This document shows positions 16,775 to 25,943 of a stretch of 64,000 bases of DNA, one piece after another. Made by a program: the position numbers and the translations under genes. Location: contig JAFUWZ010000017.1 of the NCBI GenBank assembly GCA_017471045.1, positions 1 through 64,000 on the forward strand, in the 5' to 3' direction. Numbering within the stretch: the stretch's first letter is position 1; each line of letters starts with the position of its first letter. The DNA is from Bacteroidales bacterium (GTDB taxonomy: Bacteria; Bacteroidota; Bacteroidia; Bacteroidales; UBA932). The notes under the pieces are model-generated. The model saw nothing but the letters and a program-made list of their open reading frames with translations, was not told the origin of the DNA and did not search any database.

Positions 16775-18562
16775 TCAGTCGAGCTTGAGGACGGCCATGA
16801 AGGCGGACTGGGGGACCTGGACGGTGCCGATCTGGCGCATGCGTTTTTTGCCTTCCTTCTGTTTCTCCAGGAGCTTCCGTTTGCGGGTGATATCGCCGCC
16901 GTAGCACTTGGCGGTGACGTCCTTGCGGACTTGCTTGACGGTCTCGCGGGCGATGATCTTGGCGCCGATCGCGGCCTGGATGGGGATGTCGAACTGCTGC
17001 CGGGGGATCAGGTCCTTGAGTTTGACGCACATCTTGCGGCCGAAGTCGTAGGCGTTGTCTTCGTGGATCAGGGACGAGAGGGCGTCGGCGGGTTCGCCGT
17101 TCAGCAGGATGTCCAGCCGGACCAGCCGGGCGGGCCGGTAGCCGGTGATGTGGTAGTCGAAGGAGGCGTAGCCGCGGGAGACGGTCTTCAAATTGTCATA
17201 AAAGCCAAAGACAATCTCGGAGAGGGGCATGTCATAGTTGAGCTCCACGCGGTCGGCCGTGATGAAGTGCTGGCCCACCAGGGTGCCGCGCCGGTCGAGG
17301 CACAGCTTCATGATCGCGCCGAAATAATCGGCCTTGGAGATGATCTGGGCGCGGATATAGGGCTCTTCGATATGATCAATCAGGGTCGGGGCGGGCATGC
17401 CCGAAGGGTTGTGTACATCCATGACTTCGCCCTGGGTCGTGTAGACTTTGTACGACACATTTGGTACGGTCGTGATCACGTCCATGTTGAATTCCCGGAA
17501 CAGGCGTTCCTGCACGATCTCGAGGTGCAGCAGCCCGAGGAAGCCGCAGCGGAAGCCCGACCCGAGGGCCAGCGAGGACTCGGGCTCATAGACAAAGGAG
17601 GCGTCGTTGAGCTGGAACTTCTCCAGCACGGCGCGCAGCTCTTCGAACTTGGAGGCATCGACGGGATACATGCCCGCGAAGACCATGGGCTTGACTTCCT
17701 CGAAGCCCGCGATCGCCTGGAGGCAGGCCGGGTCGGTGTGGGTGATGGTGTCGCCGACCTTGACTTCGGTCGCGCTCTTGATCCCGGAGATGATGTAGCC
17801 CACGTCGCCGCAGCCGATTTCGTCGCGCGGCTGGAGCCGCAGCTTGAGCACGCCGATCTCGTCGGCCTCGTAGTCCATGCCGGTGTTGAAGAACTTGACT
17901 TTGTCGCCTTTTTTCAAAGTGCCGTTGAAGATCTTGAAGTAGGCGATCACCCCGCGGAAGGGGTTGAATACCGAGTCGAAGATCAGTGCCTGCAGGGGCG
18001 CGGTCGGGTCTCCGCTCGGGGCCGGAATCTTTTCTACAATAGCGTCCAGGATGGGTGGAACCCCTTCGCCCGTACGGGCGGAAACTTTATGGACGTCTTC
18101 GGGATCGCAGCCGATGAGGTCGCAGATCTGGTCGGTGACGACATCGACTTGGGCGGCCTCCATGTCGATCTTATTCAAAATCGGGATGATCTCCAGGTTG
18201 TGGTCGATGGCAAGGTAAAGGTTGGAGATCGTCTGGGCCTGGATGCCCTGGGTGGCGTCCACGACGAGCAGGGCTCCTTCGCAGGAAGCGATGGAGCGGG
18301 AGACTTCGTAGGAAAAGTCCACGTGCCCGGGAGTGTCGATCAGGTTGAGCAGATACCGCTCCCCGTGGTAGAGGTATTCCATCTGGATCGCGTGGCTCTT
18401 GATCGTGATGCCTTTTTCGCGTTCGAGGTCCATGTCGTCAAGGACCTGGTTTTCCATATCACGGTCGCTCAAGGTGCTGGTCAGCTCGAGCAGGCGGTCC
18501 GCCAAGGTGCTCTTGCCGTGGTCGATGTGCGCGATGATGCAGAAATTGCGGATGTGTTTCAT
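16775..18562 (-). CDS. lepA: Elongation factor 4 (LepA)
   Basis: Ribosome-associated GTPase of 595 residues that back-translocates or remodels stalled ribosomes. GTPase motifs are [13 protein letters not shown] (residues 11-23), [12 protein letters not shown] and NKIDM. The LepA-specific C-terminal domain ends in KGKKRM-type basic sequence and [14 protein letters not shown]. Standard length and an unambiguous start. It is convergent with the hydrolase and divergent from the transketolase genes. Confidence 0.97.
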   Translation of the reverse strand: MKHIRNFCIIAHIDHGKSTLADRLLELTSTLSDRDMENQVLDDMDLEREKGITIKSHAIQMEYLYHGERYLLNLIDTPGHVDFSYEVSRSIASCEGALLVVDATQGIQAQTISNLYLAIDHNLEIIPILNKIDMEAAQVDVVTDQICDLIGCDPEDVHKVSARTGEGVPPILDAIVEKIPAPSGDPTAPLQALIFDSVFNPFRGVIAYFKIFNGTLKKGDKVKFFNTGMDYEADEIGVLKLRLQPRDEIGCGDVGYIISGIKSATEVKVGDTITHTDPACLQAIAGFEEVKPMVFAGMYPVDASKFEELRAVLEKFQLNDASFVYEPESSLALGSGFRCGFLGLLHLEIVQERLFREFNMDVITTVPNVSYKVYTTQGEVMDVHNPSGMPAPTLIDHIEEPYIRAQIISKADYFGAIMKLCLDRRGTLVGQHFITADRVELNYDMPLSEIVFGFYDNLKTVSRGYASFDYHITGYRPARLVRLDILLNGEPADALSSLIHEDNAYDFGRKMCVKLKDLIPRQQFDIPIQAAIGAKIIARETVKQVRKDVTAKCYGGDITRKRKLLEKQKEGKKRMRQIGTVQVPQSAFMAVLKLD

Positions 18563-18582
18563 ATAGTTTTACCTTGTCATCT

Positions 18583-18613
18583 GCAAATATAATCGTTTTT
18601 TTTCGTAGCTTTG
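18583..18613. promoter_or_regulatory. Divergent promoters for lepA and transketolase
   Basis: CAAATATA (18583-18590) reads TATATTTG on the minus strand for lepA. TAGCTTTG (18606-18613) is the plus-strand -7 box for the transketolase operon. The two boxes are 15 bp apart, so the promoters overlap. Confidence 0.6.
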
Positions 18614-18616
18614 TAT

Positions 18617-18646
18617 GATGCGGCGCGAAAAGCGTCGCGCCGCATC
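18617..18646 (+). promoter_or_regulatory. Perfect 12-bp hairpin in the transketolase 5' leader
   Basis: GATGCGGCGCGA and TCGCGCCGCATC (18617-18628, 18635-18646) flank a 6-nt loop directly after the predicted transcription start. There is no U tract, so it is not a simple terminator. It could stabilise the message or act as an operator. Confidence 0.6.
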
Positions 18647-18678
18647 CGATTACATTCAAACACAACTTACATTTAAAT

Positions 18679-19524
18679 ATGGCAAACATCGAAAAATTGA
18701 CTGAAATCGCTTCGCAGGTGCGCAGGGATATCGTCAGGATGGTCGGTGCGGCCGGTTCCGGTCATCCGGGCGGCTCCGTCGGCAGCGCTGACATCATGAC
18801 TGCCCTCTTCTTCGAGGTGATGAAACAGGACCCCAGGACCTGGACGCGCAGCGCCAAGGGTCAGGATGCGTTCATTCTTTCCGCGGGCCATCTCGCCCCC
18901 GTGTATTATTCGGTTCTCGCAAGGGCGGGTTACTTCCCGAAGGAGGAGCTCGGCACGCTGCGCAAGTTCGGCAGCCGGATGCAGGGCCATCCCTCGACGG
19001 AGGCCGGCCTGCCCGGTATCTTCCAGCCTTCGGGCTCGCTGGGCCAGGGCCTTTCCGCCGCGGCGGGCATCGCGCTGGGCAAGAAGCTGGACGGCACTTC
19101 CGAGCGCGCGTATGTGCTCTGCGGCGACGGTGAGAGCGAGGAGGGCCAGATCTGGGAGGCCGCGATGTTTGCGGTCCACCACAAGCTCGGCAACCTCGTC
19201 GCGATGACGGACTGGAACGGGCAGCAGATCGACGGCCCGACCACGACGATCACCGCCATCGAGGCGCTGGACGCCAAGTGGACCGCCTTCGGCTGGAACG
19301 TGATCATCGCGGACGGGCATGATTTCACCTCGATCCTGAGCGCTTTCGACCAGGCAAAGACCAACATCGCCACGGAGCGCCCGACGATGATCCTCTTCAA
19401 GACGGAGATGGGCCACGGGATCGACTTTATGGCCGGTACGCACAAGTGGCACGGCAAGGCGCCGAAGCCGGAAGAGGTCGAGGCTGCGCTCGCACAACTG
19501 AAAGAGACTTTGGGGGACTATTAA
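18679..19524 (+). CDS. Transketolase, N-terminal (TPP-binding) subunit
   Basis: Pentose-phosphate pathway enzyme that moves two-carbon units between sugar phosphates. This 281-residue half holds GHPGGSVGSADIMTALF and the thiamine-diphosphate motif GDGESEEGQIWEAA...N. It is made as a separate subunit and completed by the next gene, 12 bp away, a split known in archaea and many anaerobic bacteria. The ATG at 18679 follows an A/T-rich leader. Confidence 0.95.
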   Translation: MANIEKLTEIASQVRRDIVRMVGAAGSGHPGGSVGSADIMTALFFEVMKQDPRTWTRSAKGQDAFILSAGHLAPVYYSVLARAGYFPKEELGTLRKFGSRMQGHPSTEAGLPGIFQPSGSLGQGLSAAAGIALGKKLDGTSERAYVLCGDGESEEGQIWEAAMFAVHHKLGNLVAMTDWNGQQIDGPTTTITAIEALDAKWTAFGWNVIIADGHDFTSILSAFDQAKTNIATERPTMILFKTEMGHGIDFMAGTHKWHGKAPKPEEVEAALAQLKETLGDY

Positions 19525-19536
19525 ATCTTGCGCATT

Positions 19537-20490
19537 ATGAAGAAATATATCGATACAGGCAAAATCGACACCCGCAGCGGTTTCGGCGCGGGTCTCCTCG
19601 AAGCCGGCAAGCAGGACAGCCGGGTGCTGGCGCTGACGGCGGACCTCAAGGGTTCGCTCAAGATGGACGCCTTCGCCAAGGAGTTCCCGGAGCGTTTCAT
19701 CCAGTGCGGCATCGCCGAGGCCAACATGGTCGGCGTGGCGGCCGGACTGGCCCTGACGGGCAAGATCCCGTTCTGCGGCAGCTTTGCGGAGTTTGTCTCC
19801 GGGCGCGTCTATGACCAGATCCGCCAGGAGGTGGGATACGGCCACACCAACGTCAAGCTGGCTTCTTCCCACGCGGGCGTGACCCTCGGTGAAGACGGTG
19901 CGACGCACCAGACGATGGAGGACGTCGCCCTGATGCGGGCGATCCCCGGCATGGTGGTGATCAACCCTTGCGACTACAACCAGACCAAGAACGCCACCAT
20001 CGCGGCGGCGAAATATGAGGGCCCCGTGTACCTGCGTTTCGGCCGTCCTTCCTGGCCCAACTTCACGGGTGCGGACGAGCCCTTCGAGATCGGCAAGGCC
20101 TATGTGATGAATGAGGGCACGGACGTGACGGTCGTCGCTTCGGGCCACATGGTCTGGGAGTCCCTGCAGGCGGCCGAGGCCCTGGAGGCCGAAGGGATCA
20201 GCGCGGAGGTGATCAATCTCGCGACGATCAAGCCGCTGGACGAGGCGACGCTCACGGCCTCAGCCGCCAAGACCCGTTGCGTCGTGGTGGCGGAGGAGCA
20301 CAACAGCGCCGGCGGCATCGGCGAACTGGTAGCCGGCGTGCTGGCCGCTTCCTGCCCCGTCCCGATGGAATTCATCAACGGCCGCGACCGTTGGGGGCAG
20401 TCCGGCACACCGAAGGAGCTGCTGGCCGCGTACGGTCTGGATGCGGCGCATATCGCCGAAGCCGTGCGCAAGGCGGTCGGCCGGAAATAA
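19537..20490 (+). CDS. Transketolase, C-terminal (pyrimidine-binding) subunit
   Basis: Second half of the split transketolase, about 317 residues. The Pyr domain reads KIDTRSGFGAGLLEAG and QCGIAEANMVGVAAGLAL, with the conserved catalytic Glu. A transketolase C-terminal domain follows. I choose the ATG at 19537 (MKKYIDTGKI); an upstream in-frame codon at 19528 would add MRI. A strong terminator follows. Confidence 0.94.
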   Translation: MKKYIDTGKIDTRSGFGAGLLEAGKQDSRVLALTADLKGSLKMDAFAKEFPERFIQCGIAEANMVGVAAGLALTGKIPFCGSFAEFVSGRVYDQIRQEVGYGHTNVKLASSHAGVTLGEDGATHQTMEDVALMRAIPGMVVINPCDYNQTKNATIAAAKYEGPVYLRFGRPSWPNFTGADEPFEIGKAYVMNEGTDVTVVASGHMVWESLQAAEALEAEGISAEVINLATIKPLDEATLTASAAKTRCVVVAEEHNSAGGIGELVAGVLAASCPVPMEFINGRDRWGQSGTPKELLAAYGLDAAHIAEAVRKAVGRK

Positions 20491-20527
20491 GGCTGTAATT
20501 TGCAAGCGTCTGTAAATCAATGATTTG

Positions 20528-20566
20528 AAAAAAGTCCTCTCCGCCAATCCGGGAGAGGACTTTTTG
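20528..20566 (+). terminator. Intrinsic terminator of the transketolase operon
   Basis: AAAGTCCTCTCC (20531-20542) and GGAGAGGACTTT (20552-20563) form a 12-bp stem followed by TTTTTG, with a matching A run upstream. It may work in both directions. Confidence 0.85.
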
Positions 20567-20654
20567 TTCTGAATTGAAAATGAATGGTTTAGCCAAAACG
20601 GCTAAACTTTGGGGCGGGGCGTGTGTCTAACCATACGGCGCATCCCTGACGGAA

Positions 20655-21260
20655 ATGATGTCTGACGAAGAGATACTGGGACTGTATCGCGCAGGTGAGC
20701 GGGAGCGGGCCTTCGGCGAATTGGTAGGGTCGTACAGCGAACGGCTCTACTGGCACGTGCGTGGGCTCGTGGGAAGCCATGAGGATACGGACGACCTGCT
20801 CCAGGATATCTTCGTCAAGGTATGGACCGGCCTGGACGGCTTCCGGGGAGACGCCCGCCTGTTTACCTGGCTGTTCCGGATCGCGACCAACGAGTCGCTC
20901 AATTTCCTGCGGAAACGGAACCTGCGGCAGGCGTTGGGGCTGGAGTCCCGGGGCGCCGGCGGCGGGACCGGGGCCGCAGAGACGCAGGACGGGGATGCCG
21001 CTGGCGTCCCGGCCGAACGGATCGCCGACCGGGACCCCTGGTTCAACGGGGATGAAGCGCAGCGCCTGCTCGCCCGGGCCATGGCCCAACTGCCCCCCAA
21101 GCAGCGCGCCGTCTTCCAGATGCGGTATTTCGAGGAGATGCCCTATGAGCAGATGGCGCAGGTCCTGGGGACGAGCACGGGCGCGCTGAAGGCGTCGTAT
21201 CATTTTGCTTACGAGAAGGTTAAGGATTATTTATTGAAAAACATGACGGGCGGATTTTAA
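20655..21260 (+). CDS. ECF-type RNA polymerase sigma factor
   Basis: Sigma-70 family, extracytoplasmic-function group, 201 residues. Region 2 reads DDLLQDIFVKVWTGLDGFRG and FTWLFRIATNESLNFLRKR. Region 4 reads LPPKQRAVFQMRYFEEMPYE and later TSTGALKASYHFAYEKV. A 45-residue low-complexity linker lies between them. ATGs at 20655 and 20658 are equivalent. Two exported or membrane genes follow, the usual ECF / anti-sigma / envelope-protein arrangement. A small inverted repeat TTAGCC/GGCTAA at 20587-20603 lies upstream and could be an operator. Confidence 0.9.
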   Translation: MMSDEEILGLYRAGERERAFGELVGSYSERLYWHVRGLVGSHEDTDDLLQDIFVKVWTGLDGFRGDARLFTWLFRIATNESLNFLRKRNLRQALGLESRGAGGGTGAAETQDGDAAGVPAERIADRDPWFNGDEAQRLLARAMAQLPPKQRAVFQMRYFEEMPYEQMAQVLGTSTGALKASYHFAYEKVKDYLLKNMTGGF

Positions 21261-21295
21261 ACCTTTCCGGACCGGCCCTGTCTAAAAAAGTACTT

Positions 21296-21739
21296 ATGGA
21301 TAAGAAACAAGACATACTGGATCGTGAGGATCTCCGTCGGAGTCCTTATTCCGTCCCGGAGGGGTATTTCGCCCAGTTGCAGGAGCGGCTGCGCGCGATC
21401 CCATCGCAGCAGGCGGAAGTCACCTGCAGGAGTGTCTCCTTGAAGCAGCAGCACCCGGAGCAGTCCGGCAGCAGCCGGAGTCGGATCCGTTCGGCGATGA
21501 GTTGGGCTGTCGGAGTGGCCGCTGCACTCGCCCTGGGCGTATTTGCCTTCCGCGGCGGGGATAGGGGAGATGCCATGCCCGGTGTGTCGGAAGTCCCTTC
21601 CTATGAGCAATATGCCTACGCCGATCTGATCCCGTACACGGAGCCATATCTTTATTATTCAGAGGAAGAGGCCCCGGCGGCGGCCGACCCGGCCGAAGAG
21701 GAGATGATCGACTATTTGATGCAGTACCAGAATTATTGA
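21296..21739 (+). CDS. Small membrane protein, probable anti-sigma factor
   Basis: The protein has 147 residues: a soluble N-terminal part (about 65 residues with YSVPEGYFAQLQERL), one transmembrane helix (SAMSWAVGVAAALALGVFAF), and an acidic periplasmic tail. The position just after an ECF sigma gene and the single-pass topology suggest the membrane anti-sigma partner. No ZAS zinc motif is present, so this is inference from context. The PYxVPxGYF motif is common in proteins at this locus in Bacteroidales. Confidence 0.6.
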   Translation: MDKKQDILDREDLRRSPYSVPEGYFAQLQERLRAIPSQQAEVTCRSVSLKQQHPEQSGSSRSRIRSAMSWAVGVAAALALGVFAFRGGDRGDAMPGVSEVPSYEQYAYADLIPYTEPYLYYSEEEAPAAADPAEEEMIDYLMQYQNY

Positions 21740-21758
21740 CCCTAAACAATTAAGAAAA

Positions 21759-22367
21759 ATGAAACGAATGATGATGTTGCTCGCGGCTGTGACGGCGTTT
21801 GCCTTTTCCGCGAATGTGTTTGCCCAGGACCAGCAGAAGCAAGGCCGTGAGGACCGCGGCGCCGGCTGGCTGGAGAAAGTGAAGGCGGCCCGCGTGGCGT
21901 TCCTGACCACGGAGCTGGACCTTTCTGCCGAGGAAGCGCAGGCTTTCTGGCCGGTGTACAACCAGGCCCAGGAGGAGAAGGATGCGGCTTTCAAGGAGAC
22001 CCGCACGGCTTTCAAGGCGATGAATGCGGCGATCAAGGACGGCAAGTCCGACAAGGAAGTGGCCGCCCTGCTCAAGGCCTATCTCAAGGCGGCGAAAGTG
22101 CCGGCCGAACTTGACGAGGAGTACGCGCCCGAGTTCCTGAAGGTGCTGCCGGCCGCAAAGGTGGCCAAGCTCTATGCCAGCGAGGAGAAGTTCCGCAAGA
22201 TGCAGTTCCAGAACATGCAGGGCGGCCGCGGCCAGGGTGGTCCCGGCATGCGTGAAGGACAGGGCGGTCCCGGCGGCAACCGCGGCCAGTTCCAGGGCCA
22301 GCGCGGCCCGGTCATCCGGGGCAACCGGAGCGGCCAGGCCGAAGGTGCCCGGAACGCCGAACTCTAA
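21759..22367 (+). CDS. Periplasmic Spy/CpxP-like protein with Gly/Arg-rich tail
   Basis: The protein has 202 residues. The signal peptide is MKRMMMLLAAVTAFAFSANVFA. A helical domain with LDLSAEEAQAFWPVYNQAQ (an LTxxQ-like pattern of Spy/CpxP-type sensors) follows, then a low-complexity tail rich in Gly, Arg and Gln from about residue 150. It probably buffers or senses envelope stress under the sigma factor. Third gene of the ECF operon. Confidence 0.65.
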   Translation: MKRMMMLLAAVTAFAFSANVFAQDQQKQGREDRGAGWLEKVKAARVAFLTTELDLSAEEAQAFWPVYNQAQEEKDAAFKETRTAFKAMNAAIKDGKSDKEVAALLKAYLKAAKVPAELDEEYAPEFLKVLPAAKVAKLYASEEKFRKMQFQNMQGGRGQGGPGMREGQGGPGGNRGQFQGQRGPVIRGNRSGQAEGARNAEL

Positions 22368-22402
22368 ACGTTGAAGCTTTTCGCTTAACAACTGAATGGA
22401 TT

Positions 22403-22437
22403 GCGCCCGGTGGGACATCTCTCGTCCCATCGGGCGC
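22403..22437. terminator. GC-rich hairpin between the ECF operon and tRNA-Pro
   Basis: GCGCCCGGTGGGAC and GTCCCATCGGGCGC (22403-22416, 22424-22437) pair with one G-T mismatch. No long U tract follows on either strand, but it sits where the convergent ECF operon and tRNA gene should both end. Confidence 0.5.
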
Positions 22438-22443
22438 ACTGCG

Positions 22444-22516
22444 TCGGGAGTAAGTGACTCGAACACTCGACCCCCTGGTCCCAAACCAGGTGCGCTACCA
22501 ACTGCGCCAACTCCCG
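22444..22516 (-). tRNA. tRNA-Pro, anticodon TGG
   Basis: On the minus strand a full cloverleaf of 73 nt can be drawn. The acceptor stem CGGGAGT pairs with ACTCCCG. The D-arm is GCGC...GCGC. The anticodon stem CCTGG/CCAGG carries loop TTTGGGA (anticodon TGG), and the T-arm has TTCGAGT. The discriminator base is A. CCA is not encoded. This tRNA reads proline CCN codons. Confidence 0.95.
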
Positions 22517-22577
22517 CGAAAGGGGTATAAATGTACGGCCGTTTCGCAAATCCGCCAAATTTTCAAAGAATTTTTTC

Positions 22578-22585
22578 TAACTTTG
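22578..22585 (+). promoter_or_regulatory. Promoter -7 box of the LolD-like gene
   Basis: TAACTTTG matches TAnnTTTG and ends 7 bp before the ATG at 22593, so the message should have almost no leader. Confidence 0.55.
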
Positions 22586-22592
22586 GCCTGCT

Positions 22593-23246
22593 ATGATCAT
22601 CGAAGCGAAAAACATCGAAAAGTCCTTCGGCAGTCTGAAGGTGCTCAAGGGGATCGACTTCAGCGCCGGGAAGGGGGAAGTGGTCTCCATCATGGGCGCC
22701 TCGGGCGCCGGCAAGTCCACGCTGCTCCAGATCCTGGGTACGCTCTCGACCCCGGATGCGGGCTCGCTGGAGATCGACGGGACGGATGTCCTGCATTTGG
22801 GCAGCAAGGAATTGTCGGCCTTCCGCAACCGCAAGGTGGGTTTTGTCTTCCAGTTCCACCACCTGCTGCCGGAATTCACCTCCCTGGAGAACGTGATGAT
22901 CCCGGCGTATATTGCGGGACGTCCGGATAAGGAGGCCCGGGAAGCGGCCGCCGCGCTGTTGGAAGAATTGGGCCTGAAGGATCGTCTGACGCACAAGCCG
23001 TCCGAGCTCTCGGGCGGAGAGCAGCAGCGGGTTGCGATCGCGCGGGCGCTCGTCAACCGGCCGGCGATCCTCTTTGCCGACGAGCCGTCGGGCAACCTGG
23101 ACTCGGTGACCAAGGCGGACCTGCATCAGTTGTTTTTCCGCTTGCGGGATAAGTTCGGCCAGACGATCATCATCGTGACGCACGATCCGGAGCTGGCCGC
23201 GATGTGTGACCGGAGCCTGTTTATGCGCGACGGTCTGTTTGTCTGA
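22593..23246 (+). CDS. ABC transporter ATP-binding protein, LolD/MacB-like
   Basis: The protein has 217 residues: Walker [10 protein letters not shown] near 36-44, Q-loop [17 protein letters not shown], signature [15 protein letters not shown], Walker [13 protein letters not shown], and switch THD. Size and the GNLD motif place it in the LolD/MacB ATPase group, which drives lipoprotein release or mechanotransmission. The permease partner is not adjacent, so exact assignment is uncertain. Confidence 0.85.
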   Translation: MIIEAKNIEKSFGSLKVLKGIDFSAGKGEVVSIMGASGAGKSTLLQILGTLSTPDAGSLEIDGTDVLHLGSKELSAFRNRKVGFVFQFHHLLPEFTSLENVMIPAYIAGRPDKEAREAAAALLEELGLKDRLTHKPSELSGGEQQRVAIARALVNRPAILFADEPSGNLDSVTKADLHQLFFRLRDKFGQTIIIVTHDPELAAMCDRSLFMRDGLFV

Positions 23247-23272
23247 CCAGGTCTGCCGGGAGCATCGCTTGT

Positions 23273-23557
23273 ATGGAATCGAACCGAATACCGGACGGAG
23301 AAGACCGCGGCGTACGCCGCGGCTGGCTCCCCGTGCTCAAGCGCATCCTGGCGTTTCCGTTCATCCTGCTGATCAAGTTCTATCAGCTCTGCATCTCTCC
23401 CTTGAAGCCGCCCAGCTGCCGCTTCACCCCGACTTGCTCGCAGTACGCCCTGGAGGCTTTCCGCAAGTACGGTCCCGTCAAAGGCTTCTATCTGTCGCTG
23501 AGGCGGATCCTGCGCTGCCATCCCTGGGGCGGTTCCGGCTACGATCCGGTGCCTTAA
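23273..23557 (+). CDS. yidD: Membrane protein insertion efficiency factor YidD
   Basis: Small 94-residue protein that helps YidC-dependent membrane insertion. Family hallmarks are [30 protein letters not shown], and [19 protein letters not shown] at the C terminus. It lies next to rnpA, as in most bacteria, here in convergent orientation. Confidence 0.93.
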   Translation: MESNRIPDGEDRGVRRGWLPVLKRILAFPFILLIKFYQLCISPLKPPSCRFTPTCSQYALEAFRKYGPVKGFYLSLRRILRCHPWGGSGYDPVP

Positions 23558-23579
23558 CCTGTCTGCCGGAGCTTTTTCG

Positions 23580-23945
23580 TTACCGGGAGCGGATTTCGTC
23601 GAGGATGTACGCCACATCGGCGCGGATCTGTGCGGAGCTGCGGATCTCGGAGCTGTTGTAGCTGAATAAAATATCACACCCCGCCAGGTCGGGCTCCAGG
23701 CGCCAGGCCTCGCGGATGCGGCGTTTGAGCAGATTGCGCTTGACTGCGCGCTTGAAGAACTTCTTCGGGACGGAAACGAGGAGGCGGCTGTGGTCCAGCC
23801 CGTTGGGAGACAGGCAGCAGAAACGCAAGCATCCGTGACCGCCCCAGCGGCCACCGGCTATCAGGCGGCCGATGTCTCGCTTGCCGCAAAGCTTTTCCGC
23901 CTTGGGGAAAGGATGGCGCTGTGCTGCAGGTTCCATGGTCTGCAT
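23580..23945 (-). CDS. rnpA: Ribonuclease P protein component
   Basis: Protein cofactor of RNase P, which matures tRNA 5' ends. About 121 residues. The RNR motif is clear (FKRAVKRNLLKRRIREAWR). The N-terminal FPKAEKLCGKRDIGRL contains the usual L-x-x-x-x-I/F leader-binding region. A second ATG at 23936 (MEPAAQ) is an equally possible start. The rnpA-hemD-DUF4271 order is common in Bacteroidales. Confidence 0.92.
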   Translation of the reverse strand: MQTMEPAAQRHPFPKAEKLCGKRDIGRLIAGGRWGGHGCLRFCCLSPNGLDHSRLLVSVPKKFFKRAVKRNLLKRRIREAWRLEPDLAGCDILFSYNSSEIRSSAQIRADVAYILDEIRSR

Positions 23946-24003
23946 CCGGTCAGGCGGTGTCCGGGACCGGAAACGGAGGCCCGTCGGTCCCGCGCCTGGA
24001 ATT

Positions 24004-24747
24004 CTACTGGGTACTCAGGTATAACTCGATGGCTTTGGCCGCGGAAGGCACTTCCGGGGTCGGGGCCTTGATGGCGATGTTCAGGCCGGCTTCTTCCATC
24101 GCCTTGACGATGGTCTTGCCGTAGGAGATGAATTTCAGGTCACCCTGCCGGAAGTCGGGGAAGTTCTCATACAGGGACTTGACGTCGGCGGGATTGTAGA
24201 GGACGGCGAGTTCGTAGGCGCTGAAATCGACGCCTTTGAGATCCTGGGAAACGCTCTTGACGAAGACGGCGGTCTTGTAGTTGAGTTTTTTCTCGTCGAA
24301 AAGACGGGTGATATTCTCGCTGTTGGAGGAGTCGGAGGTCACGATCAGGAAGGTCTCCCCGGCATGCTTGGTGCCGATCAGGGAGAGGATCGAGGCGGGG
24401 GTGCCGTCTCCGAAGAAAATCTTGCGTTTGCGGTACACGATGTGCTTCTGCAGGTACATCGCAACGGCTTCGGTAGTGCAGAAATACTTCATCGTCTCGG
24501 GCACTTTGACCCGCAGCTCCTCGCAGAGCTGGAAGTAGGCGTTGATCGCATGGCGGGAAGAAAAGACGACCGCCGTGTAGTCCAGGATATTGATCCGCTG
24601 GGTCCGGAATTCACGGGAAGTGAGAGGCTCGACGATGAAGAACGGTTTGAAATCAAACCGGACGCCGAATTTCTCGGTCAAGGCCTCGTAGGGGGCCATG
24701 TTGTGGGGCGCATTCTGCGAAATGAGTATCTTCCTGACAATTGCCAT
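24004..24747 (-). CDS. hemD: Uroporphyrinogen-III synthase
   Basis: Cyclises hydroxymethylbilane to uroporphyrinogen III in tetrapyrrole synthesis. The 247 residues follow the HemD two-domain pattern: ILISQNAPHNMAPYEALTEK, DYTAVVFSSRHAINAYF, FLIVTSDSSNSENI, and the C-terminal SYGKTIVKAMEEAGLNIAIK and PTPEVPSAAKAIE. HemD is poorly conserved, but the C-terminal pattern and gene neighbourhood fit well. Confidence 0.88.
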   Translation of the reverse strand: MAIVRKILISQNAPHNMAPYEALTEKFGVRFDFKPFFIVEPLTSREFRTQRINILDYTAVVFSSRHAINAYFQLCEELRVKVPETMKYFCTTEAVAMYLQKHIVYRKRKIFFGDGTPASILSLIGTKHAGETFLIVTSDSSNSENITRLFDEKKLNYKTAVFVKSVSQDLKGVDFSAYELAVLYNPADVKSLYENFPDFRQGDLKFISYGKTIVKAMEEAGLNIAIKAPTPEVPSAAKAIELYLSTQ

Positions 24748-24785
24748 ATTTCTCTCTTTTTCAGTCCGGACCGCGCTCCTGTACC

Positions 24786-25529
24786 CTACAGGCAGAGGCA
24801 GGCGGTGATCAGGATTCCTGCCGGAATCAATTCAAGGCCGCAAAGATACAAAAATGTTGTCAATGGATTGCAAACTGAACCTAAAATTTCTCCTTTGATG
24901 ACAAGAAACACCGTGTAAACCACTCCGATAACGATGTAGAGCACACGGCGGGCGGTCTCGTCCGGCGAGCCGAAGGCGTAGAGGATGCCGACCGTGGCCA
25001 GGAGGACAAAAGTGAGGATGATGAAGAAGTTGCGCTCGGAGCGCCGGGCGACCTGGAAGGTGCCCGGATTGACGAAACGGGTCTCCAGCAGCATGTAGAC
25101 CAGGCTGCGGACCAGGTACCAGGCCAGCAGCAGGCCCAGTACGGCGAGGGTCCGCCAGGCCTCGCCCACATGGCGGAAGAGGTCCATGTCCACGATGCGG
25201 TAGCGGCTCAGGACCAGGCAGCATGGCGCGATGCACAGGATGGCGATCCAGTCGCGTGTCCGGGCCAGCTGGAGACTCGCCTCGATGGTGAAATGCCATC
25301 TCCAGCGGCTGAAACTCTTGGCCAGGTGCGGGAAGATCCGGTAGAGGTTGGGGAGATTGAAGGCAAAGAAAAGCGCCGACGCGATGATGAGCCCCCAGTT
25401 GAGCGGATCGTCGCCCCAGGCGCCGCCGAGGGCCTGTCCGGCCCGCACCGCCTCGTCCGACATCGCCAGGGTGCCGGAGCGGAACGCTTCCTCCATCGGA
25501 CGGAACAGCTCGCTTTGCAGGAAAACCAT
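24786..25529 (-). CDS. DUF4271 multi-pass membrane protein
   Basis: About 247 residues with five to six hydrophobic helices. The ATG at 25529 is chosen because it overlaps the stop of the upstream gene in the sequence TGATG. The position between hemD and a SUI1 gene, plus the terminal VIKGEILGSVCNPLTTFLYL and CGLELIPAGIL, are typical of DUF4271 proteins found beside hemD in Bacteroidota. Function unknown; it may act in haem or envelope metabolism. Confidence 0.75.
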   Translation of the reverse strand: MVFLQSELFRPMEEAFRSGTLAMSDEAVRAGQALGGAWGDDPLNWGLIIASALFFAFNLPNLYRIFPHLAKSFSRWRWHFTIEASLQLARTRDWIAILCIAPCCLVLSRYRIVDMDLFRHVGEAWRTLAVLGLLLAWYLVRSLVYMLLETRFVNPGTFQVARRSERNFFIILTFVLLATVGILYAFGSPDETARRVLYIVIGVVYTVFLVIKGEILGSVCNPLTTFLYLCGLELIPAGILITACLCL

Positions 25530-25873
25530 CAGTTGCCTCTTTTCGCGGGGTAGCCCATCGACTGCAGGAGGGCGGTCACCTTGTCGCGGAGGTCGCCCTG
25601 GATCGTGATCTCCCCGTCCTTGGCGGTCCCGCCGACGCCGCACTTGACTTTCAGCTCCTTGCCGAGGGCCTTGAGATCCTCGTCGCTGCCGGTGAATCCC
25701 TTGACGAGCGTGACCTGCTTGCCGGCCCGCTGCCGGCGGTCCAGCGTGACGACAAGGCGCTGCCGCCCGGGTGCGAGGGTCTCGACGGCGGGCTGCCGCT
25801 CCGTTTCGAAAACGAAGTCCGGGTTGGTCGAATAGACCATGCCGAGGCGCTTCTTCCAGTCGTTATCTGCCAT
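25529..25873 (-). CDS. SUI1/eIF1-type translation initiation factor (YciH family)
   Basis: The protein has 114 residues with a C-terminal SUI1 domain: KQVTLVKGFTGSDEDLKALG and LKVKCGVGGTAKDGEITIQG. Homologs affect start-codon fidelity. The gene ends in TGATG, coupled to the DUF4271 gene. Its own promoter box is at 25893-25900. Confidence 0.9.
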   Translation of the reverse strand: MADNDWKKRLGMVYSTNPDFVFETERQPAVETLAPGRQRLVVTLDRRQRAGKQVTLVKGFTGSDEDLKALGKELKVKCGVGGTAKDGEITIQGDLRDKVTALLQSMGYPAKRGN

Positions 25874-25892
25874 AGATGAGCATCTTTTTTTG

Positions 25893-25922
25893 CAAAGATA
25901 AAGAAATCCTTTCGTATCTTTG
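25893..25922. promoter_or_regulatory. Divergent promoters for the SUI1 gene and the DUF2723 gene
   Basis: CAAAGATA (25893-25900) is TATCTTTG on the minus strand. TATCTTTG at 25915-25922 is the plus-strand box. Both match the Bacteroidota -7 consensus and lie about 20 bp from the respective starts. Confidence 0.65.
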
Positions 25923-25943
25923 CTTGGTTATAATCAGAATTCA

